A DNA stretch of 64,000 nt from Cyanobium sp. Cruz CV13-4-11 (lineage in GTDB: Bacteria; Cyanobacteriota; Cyanobacteriia; PCC-6307; Cyanobiaceae), in contig NZ_JAGQCH010000005.1 in NCBI RefSeq assembly GCF_024346055.1, positions 110,131 through 174,130 on the forward strand, written 5' to 3'. Shown here in pieces: positions 27,634 to 37,172 of the stretch; position 1 is the stretch's first letter, and every line of letters starts with the position of its first letter. Under the pieces are notes generated by a model that had not been told where the DNA came from, searched no databases, and saw nothing but the letters and a program-made list of their open reading frames with translations. The translations under genes were made by a program, and so were the position numbers.

Positions 27634-29647
27634 GGCCAACGGCCACCGGGCCCCAGGGCCCGAGGCCGACCTGCGCGGCCTGCCCTTCCAATGGAACCTG
27701 CTGGCCTGGGCGGCCCTGGTCGGCACCCTGACCGGCCTGGCGGTGGTGGCCTTCCACGAACTGCTGGGCTTCATCAACAATTTTCTCTTTGGTCCCTTTG
27801 TGGAGGGCCTGCTGGTGATCGGGCGCTCCTCGCCCGCCTCCCCTGCCGACCTGCCGCCGATCGACCTGCCGCCCCTGGCGCCAAACAGTGGCACCCCCCT
27901 GCGGGCCCTGCTGCAGCTCGGACTCGATGGCATCGGCCTGCTGGCCACGGCACCGCCGCCACCACCCGAACCCACGCCCATCAGCCTGCCCACCCCTCCC
28001 GACTGGCTGGCTCTCTGGCCGGTGGTGGTGGTGCCGACCCTGGGGGGCCTGGCGGTGGGCCTGCTGCGTCACGTGGCCGGCAGCATCGGTCCGGGTCTGT
28101 CGAGCCTGATGGCGATCGCCGATGGCAGCCAGGGCGGCGAGCCGCGTCTGCCCTGGCTGCGGCTGGTGGCGGCGTCCCTCAGCCTGGGCAGTGGGGCGTC
28201 GCTCGGGCCGGAGGGCCCCAGCGTTGAGGGCGGCGGCAACATCGGCCTGTGGGTGGCCCTGAAGGGCCGCCTCTCCCCCCAGGCCCAGAAGGCCCTGGTG
28301 GGGGCCGGGGTGGCGGCGGGTCTGGCGGCCGGTTTCAAGGCGCCGATCGCCGGGGTGTTCTTCGCCTTCGAGGGCAGCTACAGCGCCATCCCCGGACGCC
28401 CCAGCCTGCGGGCGGTGCTGGTGGCGGCGGTGGCCTCCGCACTTGTCACGCAGCTGTGCCTCGGCGACACGCCGATCCTGCGCCTGCCCGCCTATGACGT
28501 GCGTTCGCCGCTGGAGCTTCCCCTCTACCTGGGGCTGGGCCTGCTGGCCAGCCTGATGTCGTGGCTGCTGATCCGGCTGCTGGCGGCGGGACGGGGTGAG
28601 CGGGTCCAGTCCGTGGTGCGGCGCCTGCCGCCCGGCCTGCCCACGGCCCTGGGCGGGGCCGCGCTCGGCGGCATGGCCCTGGTGTTCCCCCAGGTGCTGG
28701 GCGTCGGTTATGACACGATCGAGGCGCTGCTGGGCCGCGATGGCGGGATCCCGCTGCTGACCCTGGTGGCCCTGATCGGTGTGAAGCTGGTGGCGACCAC
28801 CGTCAGCAACGCCACCGGCTTCGTGGGTGGGGGCTTTGCGCCCTCTCTGTTCCTGGGTGCCGTGCTGGGCAGCTGCTATGGCCAGGCCCTGGGCAGTGGT
28901 GGCCTCAACCTGCCGGTGGCCGAACCTCCGGCCTATGCCATGGTCGGCATGGCGGCGGTGCTGGCCGGTAGCGCCAGGGCGCCGCTGACCGCCTTGCTGC
29001 TGCTGTTCGAGCTCACCCGCGACATCCGCATCGTGCTGCCGCTGATGGCGGCCGCCGGCCTCAGCGCCGCCCTGGTGGAGCGTTGGCAGGGCATCCACGA
29101 TCCCGGTCTGATGGGACCCGATCTTCTGGAGGAGCGACGCCGCAGCCGGCTGGCGGCCATGGCCGTGGAAGAGGCCTTCGAGCCGGAGGCGCCCCTGGTG
29201 CTGCCGGCCGCCATGACGGCCTCAGACGCCCTGGCCAGGCTGGTCGACAGTCACGGCCATTGCCTCCTGGTGGAGCAGGCCGGCCAGGCCCTGGGACTGG
29301 TGACGATCGGCGACCTGCAGCGGGGCCTCTCGTCGGAAGTAAAGCGCCAGGATGCGTTGGCTCTGGCGGATTGCATCCGCACCGAACTGGTGTGGTTGCC
29401 GATGGGGGTGAACCTTGACCGCCTCGAAGACCAGCTCAGACCCAACGGTCTGCGGCAGGTGCCCGTCTTCGCGCTGGAGGGGGGTGCTGGGGAGCATCTG
29501 CCCCATGGGTTACCTGCCGGTGGTCTTCCCGTCAGCAAGCTTCGGGGCATGGCCAGCCGCGATGGCATGGCCAGGGCCCAGGCGCGGCGATTTCAGGCCG
29601 CTTCGGAGCGGCCCTCCATCAGGGCCTCGGCGACGGGGTCAACCTGA
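27608..29647 (+). CDS. ClC-type chloride channel/transporter with C-terminal CBS-like region
   Basis: 679 residues from TTG 27608. The ClC core has [16 protein letters not shown] with the external gating Glu, [13 protein letters not shown], and [15 protein letters not shown]. In E. coli ClC the segment after LAGILF ends IIEEM, where the second Glu handles protons; here the matching residue is Gly (FAFEGS), so proton coupling may differ. A roughly 110-residue insertion rich in Pro lies between the first two helices (about residues 50-130). The tail has CBS-like segments ([24 protein letters not shown]). It overlaps the convergent small gene by 55 bp. Confidence 0.88.
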   Translation: MPPSAPEAEANGHRAPGPEADLRGLPFQWNLLAWAALVGTLTGLAVVAFHELLGFINNFLFGPFVEGLLVIGRSSPASPADLPPIDLPPLAPNSGTPLRALLQLGLDGIGLLATAPPPPPEPTPISLPTPPDWLALWPVVVVPTLGGLAVGLLRHVAGSIGPGLSSLMAIADGSQGGEPRLPWLRLVAASLSLGSGASLGPEGPSVEGGGNIGLWVALKGRLSPQAQKALVGAGVAAGLAAGFKAPIAGVFFAFEGSYSAIPGRPSLRAVLVAAVASALVTQLCLGDTPILRLPAYDVRSPLELPLYLGLGLLASLMSWLLIRLLAAGRGERVQSVVRRLPPGLPTALGGAALGGMALVFPQVLGVGYDTIEALLGRDGGIPLLTLVALIGVKLVATTVSNATGFVGGGFAPSLFLGAVLGSCYGQALGSGGLNLPVAEPPAYAMVGMAAVLAGSARAPLTALLLLFELTRDIRIVLPLMAAAGLSAALVERWQGIHDPGLMGPDLLEERRRSRLAAMAVEEAFEPEAPLVLPAAMTASDALARLVDSHGHCLLVEQAGQALGLVTIGDLQRGLSSEVKRQDALALADCIRTELVWLPMGVNLDRLEDQLRPNGLRQVPVFALEGGAGEHLPHGLPAGGLPVSKLRGMASRDGMARAQARRFQAASERPSIRASATGST

Positions 29648-29763
29648 GAAAGCAGCCCAAGAATGCGCTGGAGATCCAGTTCGGAGAGCTCACCATCGTT
29701 GCCCCATTTCAGTGACGTGCTGTTCAGCTGGTCGGTGGTGGGGTGGGAGTCGGAATCGAACAT
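29593..29763 (-). CDS. Small acidic hypothetical protein
   Basis: 56 residues from ATG 29763, with [32 protein letters not shown] forming a predicted helix. The frame stays open to an ATG at 29895 (100 residues), and the added part (EEILEIGLEGFDVWVQTPNL) also looks protein-like. A weak promoter-like pair (TTGATG, 16 bp, TAATCT) on the minus strand lies about 29810-29837, which favours the short form. The region is less GC-rich than its surroundings. Family not recognised. Confidence 0.5.
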   Translation of the reverse strand: MFDSDSHPTTDQLNSTSLKWGNDGELSELDLQRILGLLSQVDPVAEALMEGRSEAA

Positions 29764-29905
29764 GGAAAGTGGACGGCCTGGAAGGGTGCCGCTCGGGATC
29801 GGTTTTTTGAGATTAGGTGTTTGCACCCAGACATCAAACCCTTCGAGACCAATCTCCAGAATCTCTTCGGTCGCTGACCGATGCCCTGCGATCACCCTGC
29901 TGCGT

Positions 29906-30481
29906 TCAGGGTTTCACCACCACCGGCGTTCCCACCTCCACCTGGTCAAACAAGGCGCGGACATGGGGGGTGAGCATCCGGACACAGCCGTTGGTGACGG
30001 CGGAGCGGGAGGTGACGGTCCAGGCCCAGGCACTCGGGGTGCCGTGGATGCCGTACTGGTTGAGGCCGCTGCGCTTGAAGCCGATCCAGCGATCCCCCAG
30101 GGGGCCATTGGCACCCTTGGTGGGGTTGATCTTGCCGCTGGCGGTGCTCTGGTACTGGGGATTAACCACCTTGGTCTCCACCAGGAAGCGTCCCTTGGGG
30201 GTGGGGGTGTCGGCATCGCCGATGGCCACCGGCCAGCTGCCGATCACCTTGCCGTTGTCACGCAGGCTGATCGTGCGCTTGCCCAGCTCCAGCACGATCT
30301 CCTTGGTGCTGGTGATCGCGGCCTTGGTCGGGGCCGGTGGTGCCGGGCTGGTGGCCGGCGCCTCAACGGCTGGAGCGATGGCCGGCGCCTCAACGACAGG
30401 CGCGATGGCCGGGGCCCCTGAGGCCATCGCAGCGCTCCCGCCGGTTGTCAGGAGCAGGGCAAGGACAAGGGAACGCGACAT
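29906..30481 (-). CDS. L,D-transpeptidase (YkuD family)
   Basis: 191 residues from ATG 30481: signal peptide (SLVLALLLTTGGSAAMA), a Pro/Ala-rich repeat linker made of VEAPAIAP-like units (about residues 24-52), and a YkuD catalytic domain. The active site reads HGTPSAWAW followed by SAVTNGCVRM, with the catalytic Cys and conserved His present; the usual S-H-G-C is T-N-G-C here. Such enzymes make 3-3 peptidoglycan cross-links or anchor proteins in the periplasm. The linker probably spans the thick cyanobacterial wall. Confidence 0.9.
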   Translation of the reverse strand: MSRSLVLALLLTTGGSAAMASGAPAIAPVVEAPAIAPAVEAPATSPAPPAPTKAAITSTKEIVLELGKRTISLRDNGKVIGSWPVAIGDADTPTPKGRFLVETKVVNPQYQSTASGKINPTKGANGPLGDRWIGFKRSGLNQYGIHGTPSAWAWTVTSRSAVTNGCVRMLTPHVRALFDQVEVGTPVVVKP

Positions 30482-30529
30482 GGATGGAGCGGGATCAGGG
30501 AAGTCGCCGGGGGGCGGTGGTGGGGGGCG

Positions 30530-31117
30530 TCAGTCGACCAGTCGGGAATCGATGACCGTCATGTAACGATCTTCGCATTCCTTGATGATGCGCACGGCTT
30601 CGCCGTTGTCGTGGAAGCCGTTGACCTTGCAGGTGCCGGGCTTCTTCAGATCCTTGTAGTGCTCCCAGTAGTACTGGGTTTCCTTCAGCCAGTGCTCACC
30701 GAGCTGGGTGTAACTGGTGATGTGATCCATGCGCTTGTCGTCGGCCAGCACGGCGATCACCTTGTCGTCCACCTCGCCGCCATCGTCGAAGCACATGATG
30801 CCGATGATGCGGGCCTCTACCAGACTGCCGGGCACCAGGGGTTCGGTGACGCCGACGATCTCGATGTCGAGCGGATCACCGTCCTCGTCCCAGGTACGGG
30901 GAATGCAGCCATAGGCAAAGGGGTAGGCCAGGGAGGAATAGCCCACCCGGTCCAGCTTCAGGTGGCCGGTTTCGGTGATCAGCTCGTATTTGTTGATCGT
31001 GTTCGAGTTGAGCTCCACGATGGCGTTGAGGCGGAGCTCGGCCTCATCGGCGAAGGCCGGCAGCACATGCAGCAGGTTCAGCATGGTGCGGCTGGGGGCG
31101 TGGTCGATGTTCGCCAT
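30530..31117 (-). CDS. ppa: Soluble inorganic pyrophosphatase (family I)
   Basis: Hydrolyses pyrophosphate to drive biosynthesis. 195 residues from ATG 31117. Substrate and Mg-binding residues are visible in NKYELITETGHLKLDR, in the signature DEDGDPLDIEIV and in DDKVIAVLADDKR. Cytoplasmic. Its gene is followed 48 bp downstream by the L,D-transpeptidase gene. Confidence 0.95.
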   Translation of the reverse strand: MANIDHAPSRTMLNLLHVLPAFADEAELRLNAIVELNSNTINKYELITETGHLKLDRVGYSSLAYPFAYGCIPRTWDEDGDPLDIEIVGVTEPLVPGSLVEARIIGIMCFDDGGEVDDKVIAVLADDKRMDHITSYTQLGEHWLKETQYYWEHYKDLKKPGTCKVNGFHDNGEAVRIIKECEDRYMTVIDSRLVD

Positions 31118-31171
31118 GGTGGGGGCTTTTCGGCGGCGGCATCTTAGGCAGCGGGCCTCGTTAGGCCCGGC

Positions 31172-32698
31172 TCAGCCCCCCTCGCCCAGCTGGCCCACCT
31201 TGGCGCGCAGGTAGGTCAGGAAAGCGTCCGAACCCAGCGGCCGGCCCGTGACCTGCTGGACCAGTTGCTCGGCATTGACCGAGCGGCCCAGGGGCCAGAG
31301 GTTGCTGGCGAGCCAGTCCTGCAGGGCGGACTCCTGGCCCGCCGCCACCAGCGCCTCGATCGGGCCGATCTGCTGCTCGAGGGCCTCGGAGATCTGGGCG
31401 CTGATCAGGTGGCCCAGGGCATAGGAGGGGAAGTAGCCGAACAGGCCCTCGGCCCAATGGATGTCCTGCAGGCAGCCTTCGGCATCGCTGGGCGGCACCA
31501 GGCCCAGCAGGTCCTCCAGGCGCCGGTTCCACTGCCCGGGGAGTTCTTCCACCGGCATCTCCTGCTCCAGCAGGGCCAGCTCCAGCTCAAAACGCAGCAC
31601 GATGTGGAGGCTGTAGCTGAGTTCGTCGGCCTCCACCCGGATCAGGCCCGGCCGCAGCGGGTTGAAGGACCGCCAGAACCCCTGAACCCCACCCCACGGG
31701 TCGGACCCCAGACCCTGGCAGAAGCGGGGATGCCAGCGCTCGGCGAAGGCGCGGCTGCGCGCCACCCGGCACTCCCAGAACAGGGACTGGGACTCGTGCA
31801 CCCCCATCGAGGTGGCCTCCCCCAGGGGCCAGGGAAAGAAATGGTCGTCCGTGCGGGGCAGGCCCTGCTCGTAGAGGGAGTGACCCCATTCATGGGCGGT
31901 CGCCAGGAACGCCGAAAGAGGCTGGCCGCGCACCACGCGGGTGGTGATGCGGAAGTCCTCGGGGCCCACGGTGCAGGAGAAGGGATGGGCGGAGCGGGAG
32001 CGCTGGCAGCGGCGGCCGTCGTAGCCCCAGCCGTCGAGCAGTTCGGCGCAGAGACGGTCCTGCAGGTCTTCCGGCAGGTCGCAGGCCTCCGCCGGGCAAG
32101 GCGCAGGCGCCGCCGCCACCTGCTCCAGCAGGCCGGGCAGCTCCGCCGCCAGCGGCGTGAACAGCTCCTGGAGCCGCTTCTTGCTGATGTCGGGTTCGAA
32201 GGGCTGGGCCAGAATTTCCCAGGGGCTGCGGGCCACGGGTTCGGCCGCCGACAGCTGGCCGGCTTGCTCGCGGCGCAGCGCGATCAGCTCCCGCAGGGTC
32301 GGCGCGAAGGCGGAGAAGTCGTTGGCGGCCCTGGCCTGCTGCCAGACCGCATTGCCGTGGGACTGGGCCCGGGCCAGGGCGGTGACCAGCGCCGGATCAA
32401 GGCAGCTCTGGCGGTCGAGTTCCAGGCGCAGCAGCTGCAGGTTGCGGCGCCGCTGCGGGGGGGCATCGGCCGTGAGTTCGGCTTCGGCGGCGGCCACCAG
32501 GTCGGCGTAGGCCGCACTGCTCTGGCGCTCGTGCAGCTGGCTCGCCAGCAGGGCCAGCTGCTCGCCGCGCCAGGCGGCGCCGGCGGCGGGCATCACGGTG
32601 TTCTGGTCGTAGTAGAGGGCGCTGCTGATCGAGCCCAGCAGGCGGGTGGTGTGCAGGTGCCGCTGGAGCTGGTCGAGGGCTGGAGCCGCTGCGGGCAT
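31172..32698 (-). CDS. M32 metallocarboxypeptidase
   Basis: Zinc carboxypeptidase of the Taq type (M32), removing C-terminal residues in the cytoplasm. 508 residues from ATG 32698. The active site is HEWGHSLYEQ (HExxH) near residue 270, followed by the family motif GVHESQSLFWE, which supplies the third ligand, and IRVEADELSYSLHI. A 15-residue upstream extension to 32743 is possible but begins inside the spacer. Divergent from the gene at 32776. Confidence 0.93.
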   Translation of the reverse strand: MPAAAPALDQLQRHLHTTRLLGSISSALYYDQNTVMPAAGAAWRGEQLALLASQLHERQSSAAYADLVAAAEAELTADAPPQRRRNLQLLRLELDRQSCLDPALVTALARAQSHGNAVWQQARAANDFSAFAPTLRELIALRREQAGQLSAAEPVARSPWEILAQPFEPDISKKRLQELFTPLAAELPGLLEQVAAAPAPCPAEACDLPEDLQDRLCAELLDGWGYDGRRCQRSRSAHPFSCTVGPEDFRITTRVVRGQPLSAFLATAHEWGHSLYEQGLPRTDDHFFPWPLGEATSMGVHESQSLFWECRVARSRAFAERWHPRFCQGLGSDPWGGVQGFWRSFNPLRPGLIRVEADELSYSLHIVLRFELELALLEQEMPVEELPGQWNRRLEDLLGLVPPSDAEGCLQDIHWAEGLFGYFPSYALGHLISAQISEALEQQIGPIEALVAAGQESALQDWLASNLWPLGRSVNAEQLVQQVTGRPLGSDAFLTYLRAKVGQLGEGG

Positions 32699-32775
32699 GG
32701 GATCGGTGGGGCGATGGCGCCAGCATGGTGCTGGCGGCGCCATGGTGGGGCTACGTGACGTCTGCGGCCGGATCG

Positions 32776-33453
32776 ATGCATCCCCCTTCTCCGGAGCAGG
32801 CCCTAGTGCTCGCGGCCATTGAACGGTTCATGGCCGACCCCGATCTGGTGCTCGACGACCAGCCCAGCAACGGCGAAGCCGGTGACGTGCTCAGCGCGAT
32901 CCTGCGGGCCCTGACGATGGTGCTGCCGCTCGGGGAGATCGAACTGGCGGTGACCGGCCTGCTCACGGTCCATTGCGACCAGCTCGACGACGACACCCAG
33001 CTGGTGCTGGAGGCCCTGCTCACCGCCATCGAGCGGGACGACGACGAGATGGCCCTCGACACCCTGCTGGCCAGTGAGGCCAGCCTGCTGGAGGCCAACG
33101 CCCTCGACGGCAACTATCTGCTGGTGTGGGATCCGGCCGACGCGGCGCCGCTGCGGGAAATGGAGATCCTTGATGTGCTGGAGCGCTACCCCTGCCGGGG
33201 GGAGGGGGCCCGCTGGACCTGTGACGACTTCGTCGCCCTGCTGGAGGGGAAGATTCTGCAGTGGCGCAAGACGATGGTGGCCCTGGAGATCCTTCAGGAG
33301 CAGCCCGGCACCCGGCCCGCCGCCAGCACCATGGTGCTGCTGGTGCCGGCGGATCCTGATGCGCCCCTCGAGCAGCTGGAGGTGGGGGTCACCCTCAGCC
33401 CCCCGCCGCCGGAGTCCAGTGCAGCCGCATCGGCACGCAGCCTTCCAGACTGA
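32776..33453 (+). CDS. Acidic hypothetical protein
   Basis: 225 residues from ATG 32776, strongly acidic, mostly helical in the first 120 residues (many Asp/Glu/Leu) with a mixed C-terminal domain (CDDFVALLEGKILQWRKTMVALEIL). No signal peptide or TM segment. I do not recognise the family, though the composition and intact length are typical of a conserved cyanobacterial protein. It overlaps the convergent OsmC gene by 59 bp. Confidence 0.7.
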   Translation: MHPPSPEQALVLAAIERFMADPDLVLDDQPSNGEAGDVLSAILRALTMVLPLGEIELAVTGLLTVHCDQLDDDTQLVLEALLTAIERDDDEMALDTLLASEASLLEANALDGNYLLVWDPADAAPLREMEILDVLERYPCRGEGARWTCDDFVALLEGKILQWRKTMVALEILQEQPGTRPAASTMVLLVPADPDAPLEQLEVGVTLSPPPPESSAAASARSLPD

Positions 33454-33811
33454 CCTTGACCGGGCAGCGCTCGCCGGCACGGATCAGCAGCTCGCGCTGC
33501 TCGGTCCCGAGGCCGGCCGGCAGGTCGATCCAGGCCTCCAGCAGGGCGATGCGGCGCTCGCCGCTGCTGCTCATGCCCTTCTCCAGCCGCACCGAGGCGC
33601 CCTCCAGGGGGATGCCCTGGCGTTCGGCCACGATCCCCATCACCGTCAGCAGGCAGGTGGCCAGGGCCGTGCCCACCAGGTCGGTGGGGGAGAAGGCCTC
33701 CCCCTTGCCCTGGTTGTCCACGGGGGCATCGGTGATCAGCCGCGATCCCGAGGCGGCATGCTCCGCCGCGCAGCGCAGGGCTCCTTCGTAGCGGCAGACA
33801 ATCGTGGTCAT
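33395..33811 (-). CDS. OsmC-family peroxiredoxin-like protein
   Basis: 138 residues from ATG 33811. OsmC/Ohr fold: GEAFSPTDLVGTALATCLLTVMGIVAERQGI, with one conserved Cys in LATCL, and a second Cys in AGERCPVKVSL. These correspond to the two redox cysteines of Ohr/OsmC proteins, which reduce organic hydroperoxides. Length is normal for the family. The upstream part of the open frame (to 34114) is antisense to the DUF2721 gene. Confidence 0.9.
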   Translation of the reverse strand: MTTIVCRYEGALRCAAEHAASGSRLITDAPVDNQGKGEAFSPTDLVGTALATCLLTVMGIVAERQGIPLEGASVRLEKGMSSSGERRIALLEAWIDLPAGLGTEQRELLIRAGERCPVKVSLEGCVPMRLHWTPAAGG

Positions 33812-33865
33812 GGTTGGTGAGGCGGGCAAACGCAGCAGCAGGCTGGCAGGGGCCGTCGCCCTAAA

Positions 33866-34339
33866 TTGCTGGCCGCGCGCTTTGGATCTTTGGCGTTGAT
33901 CCTGCTGGTGGTGTCCCAGAGCGCAGGGGGTCTGGCGGAAACGATCCGGCTGGCGGTGACGCCGGTGTTCCTGCTGGCGGGCATCAGTGGCCTGCTGGGG
34001 GTGATCACCACCCGCCTGTCGCGCATCATCGATCGGGCCCGGGTGATCAAGGCGATGGATCCGGCCACCAGCGTGGCCCGGTCGCGGGAGCTGCAGGGGG
34101 AACTGCTGCTGCACCGCCGCCGCATGACCCTGGCTTCAGCGGCCTTTGCTTCGGCCACCACCAGCTTTCTGCTGGTGGCGACGGTGGTGATGGTGCTGTT
34201 TCTGAGCACCCTGGCCACGATCGACCTGACCCCCCTGGTGGCCCTGCTGTTCGTACTGGCGATGGGTTCGCTGATGACCGCCGTGCTGTTGCTGCTGCGG
34301 GAGGTGCAGCTGGGCAACCAGGCCCTGCGGCGCTTCTGA
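33866..34339 (+). CDS. DUF2721 family membrane protein
   Basis: 157 residues from TTG 33866. Three TM helices: one near residues 27-47, and two after an about 50-residue basic helical hairpin (LLGVITTRLSRIIDRARVI ... ELLLHRRRMTLA). This is the DUF2721 pattern, of unknown function. It is divergent from the OsmC gene and converges on the carotenoid isomerase-like gene, 11 bp apart. Confidence 0.82.
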   Translation: MLAARFGSLALILLVVSQSAGGLAETIRLAVTPVFLLAGISGLLGVITTRLSRIIDRARVIKAMDPATSVARSRELQGELLLHRRRMTLASAAFASATTSFLLVATVVMVLFLSTLATIDLTPLVALLFVLAMGSLMTAVLLLLREVQLGNQALRRF

Positions 34340-34350
34340 GCGCTGGCGCC

Positions 34351-35892
34351 CTAAAGGTCCGTCAGGCCGATCTCCTCCAGCAGCTGCCGTTGCTGCCGGG
34401 CGCTGACGAAGCGGTGGGCGGCCATGGCGCCGCTCACCGCCACCGGCGGCACGCCGATGCCCGGGAACACGCCGGCGCCGCAGAGCACCAGGCCCTCGAT
34501 CGGGGTGGTGCCGCCGGGGAAGGGACCGCCGCTGGCCGGCCAGGCCGGGCCGTAGCTGCCCTGGTGCGTGCGCAGGTAGTGCCGGTGGCTGAGGGGGGTG
34601 CCCTGCAGTTCGATCACCACCCGCTCCCGCCAGTCGGGCAGCACCTGGGAGAGCACCTGCCCGAAGACGGCGCAGCGCTCCTGCTTGAGGGCGTCGTAGG
34701 CGGCGCTGCCCCGCTCCAGCCCCTGCCACAGCTCCCAGGGTTCGTTGGCCGGGGTGTAGCCGTGCAGCACCTGGTGGCCGGGCGGAGCGCAGGCCGGGTC
34801 GAGCCGGGAAGGCATCGACAGCACCACCATGTTGCGTTCGGCGCCGATGCCCCGTTGCCAGTCGCCCACCCAGACGTGGTGGATCGGCAGCTGGTCGAGG
34901 TCGTCGCCGCGCAGGGCCAGGTGCCAGTGCAGGAAGCTGGCGCAGGCCGGCGTGGCCGCCTGGCGCCGCCGCCAGCGGGAGGGCACCGCCTCATCAGGTA
35001 GCAGGGAGAGCAGATCCCAGGGGCTGGTGTTGGCGATCACCCCCCGCCGAGCCTCGAGGCGCTCGCCGTTCTCCATGCGGATGCCCACCGCCCGACCGCC
35101 TTCCACCAGGATCTCCGCCACCGGCGCTTCGGTGCGCAGCCGGCCGCCGTGGCGCTCGATGCCGCGCACCAGCGCCGCCGCCACGGCCCCACTGCCGCCG
35201 ATGGGGTAGTCGAGACAGGCGTCGGGCTCAAACCATTCACCGAACAGGGTCGCCATGGCGGCGGCGCTGGTCTGGTCCATGGGCAGGCCCGAGATCAGGA
35301 AGCAGAGCAGCTCGACCCAGTGGAGCAGGAAGGGATCACGGAGGTGGCGGCGGGCGATCGGCCCGAAGGCTCCCCCGAGGCTGGCCAGCCGCCCCGCCTG
35401 GCCCAGCAGGCGCAGGGCGTTGCCGCCGCCGAGGGTGGTGGCCAGCCCCGCCCCGGGCCGCAGGGCCAGCAGGGGCAGGGAGCGGGCCGCGTCGCAGCTG
35501 GGTTTGAGGGCGGTGAGGAAGCGGTCCCATTCCTCGGCCACCGCCGGTCCGCGCAGCTCGCGCAGCAGGGCCAGGAAGGGACCCTGCCCCACCCCCACCC
35601 GCAGCGACCCCTCCGGCAGCAGCAGGCCCCAGTCGCGGTAGGTGGCCACGGGCAGGGTTTCCCCCACCGCCCGCAGCACCTGGGCCAGGGGGTTGGTGCT
35701 GGGCCAGCGCCCCAGGCCGCTCCACAGCGATGGACCGGACTCGAACTGAAAGGGTCCACGGCGAAAGCCATGGGCCGCGCCGCCCGGGGTGGTGTGGGCC
35801 TCGAGCACCACGACCTCCAGCCCATGGCGGGCGGCGATGGCGCCGGCACACAGGCCGCCAAGGCCACTGCCCACGACGATCAGGTCGCTCAC
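34351..35892 (-). CDS. Carotenoid cis-trans isomerase-like FAD oxidoreductase (CrtH/CRTISO family)
   Basis: 513 residues from ATG 35892. N-terminal FAD-binding motif VVGSGLGGLCAGAIAARHGLEVVVLEAH, the PGGAAHGF segment, and a C-terminal CGAGVFPGIGVPPVAVSGAMAA box are those of the phytoene desaturase/CRTISO superfamily. It resembles CrtH-like prolycopene isomerases more than CrtP or CrtQ, but cyanobacteria carry several paralogues, so the exact substrate is uncertain. It is divergent from the desaturase gene. Confidence 0.85.
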   Translation of the reverse strand: MSDLIVVGSGLGGLCAGAIAARHGLEVVVLEAHTTPGGAAHGFRRGPFQFESGPSLWSGLGRWPSTNPLAQVLRAVGETLPVATYRDWGLLLPEGSLRVGVGQGPFLALLRELRGPAVAEEWDRFLTALKPSCDAARSLPLLALRPGAGLATTLGGGNALRLLGQAGRLASLGGAFGPIARRHLRDPFLLHWVELLCFLISGLPMDQTSAAAMATLFGEWFEPDACLDYPIGGSGAVAAALVRGIERHGGRLRTEAPVAEILVEGGRAVGIRMENGERLEARRGVIANTSPWDLLSLLPDEAVPSRWRRRQAATPACASFLHWHLALRGDDLDQLPIHHVWVGDWQRGIGAERNMVVLSMPSRLDPACAPPGHQVLHGYTPANEPWELWQGLERGSAAYDALKQERCAVFGQVLSQVLPDWRERVVIELQGTPLSHRHYLRTHQGSYGPAWPASGGPFPGGTTPIEGLVLCGAGVFPGIGVPPVAVSGAMAAHRFVSARQQRQLLEEIGLTDL

Positions 35893-35971
35893 CTTGGGCG
35901 CAGCATGTCCGCTGCAGATCCTATTCAGATTCCCTTCGCCAGGGCGCCTGTCGCCACGCTGGATCCCTGCC

Positions 35972-35977
35972 TAGGAT
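35972..35977 (+). promoter_or_regulatory. Possible -10 element for the desaturase gene
   Basis: CCTAGGAT contains TAGGAT at 35972-35977, about 30 bp before the predicted start. No good -35 element. The same CCTAGGAT appears in the sigA promoter. Confidence 0.3.
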
Positions 35978-36005
35978 CGCGCGATACATCCAACAAAGGT
36001 GTGCA

Positions 36006-37154
36006 TTGGTGCAGGGATCCTCCCCAACCACTCTGCCCGATCGCGCAGTGGCACGACAGCCCAAGCGCGGCGATTTTGAGCTGAAGTCCTTCATGGACAG
36101 CTCAAACCTGCGCGGCGCCTGGCAGATCGCCAACACGGTGATCCCCTATGCGGCCCTCTGGTGGGTCGCCGACTGGAGCCTCCAGCATGCTCCGCTGCTG
36201 CTGATCCCCACGATGGTGGTGATGGTGCTGCTGCTGGCGCGCGTCTTTTCGCTGATGCACGACTGCGGCCACGACTCCCTGTTCCGCAGCCGGCGGGCCA
36301 ACCAGGTGTTCGGCTTCCTGCTCGGGGTGCTCAGCGCCATTCCCCAGTACCCCTGGTCGCGGGGCCATGCCTACCACCACCGCCACAACGGGGACTGGGA
36401 GAAGTACCAGGGACCGTCGGCCCTGGTCACCACCAGCGCCTTTGCGGCCCTCAGCCCCGGCCAGAAGCGGTTCTATGGCGTGCTGCGCCACCCGGCGATG
36501 CTGTTCCCCGGTGGCTTCTTCTACCTGGTGATCAAGCCCCGGGTGGCCCTGCTGCTGGGGCTGGCGGGCTTCTTCCCCCACCTGGTGGCCTGCCTGCGCA
36601 GCCCCGAGCCGATGGGCCTGGGCCAGATCCTTTCCAGCTACCGCTCCAAGCACTGGTACACCAACGAGGAATTCCGCCACTTGGTGGCCAACAACATCGC
36701 CGTGCTCGGCTCCTGGTGGCTGATGGCCCACTGGCTCGGTGCCGGAGTGTTCTGGTCGATCTATGCCCCGGTGATGGCCTGCGCGGCGGCGATCTTCATC
36801 TGCATCTTCTTCGTGCAGCACAACTTCCCCGGCTCCTATGCCCATGCCACAGCCGGCTGGAGCGAGATGACTGGGGTTCTGGAGGGCACCAGTGACCTGG
36901 AGCTGCCGCCGATCTTCAATTGGTTCTCCGCCGACATCGGCTGCCACGCCATCCACCACCTCTCCTCGAAGATCCCCAATTACCGGCTGCGGGCCTGCCA
37001 TGAGCGCAACGCCCACCTGCTGAGCGGGGTGCGGCGCCTGTCGCTGGCCGACATCCCGGGCTGCTTCAGCTACATCCTTTGGGATCCCCAGGCCTGCCGC
37101 CTGACCACGATCGACAACCAGCGATCGGCTGTCCCTGTTGCCGCCGCCGGCTGA
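36006..37154 (+). CDS. Membrane fatty-acid desaturase family protein
   Basis: 382 residues from TTG 36006 (GTG 36009 equally possible). The three histidine boxes of the desaturase superfamily are present: HDCGHD near residue 86, HAYHHRHNGD near 122 and HAIHHL near 316, binding the di-iron centre. Four TM helices are predicted. The family acts on acyl lipids or sometimes on carotenoid rings; the spacing is similar to omega-3/delta-12-type enzymes, so I do not assign a position of desaturation. The open frame upstream of 36006 is antisense to the carotenoid gene. Confidence 0.87.
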   Translation: MVQGSSPTTLPDRAVARQPKRGDFELKSFMDSSNLRGAWQIANTVIPYAALWWVADWSLQHAPLLLIPTMVVMVLLLARVFSLMHDCGHDSLFRSRRANQVFGFLLGVLSAIPQYPWSRGHAYHHRHNGDWEKYQGPSALVTTSAFAALSPGQKRFYGVLRHPAMLFPGGFFYLVIKPRVALLLGLAGFFPHLVACLRSPEPMGLGQILSSYRSKHWYTNEEFRHLVANNIAVLGSWWLMAHWLGAGVFWSIYAPVMACAAAIFICIFFVQHNFPGSYAHATAGWSEMTGVLEGTSDLELPPIFNWFSADIGCHAIHHLSSKIPNYRLRACHERNAHLLSGVRRLSLADIPGCFSYILWDPQACRLTTIDNQRSAVPVAAAG

Positions 37155-37172
37155 CCATCACCAGGAGGCCTG

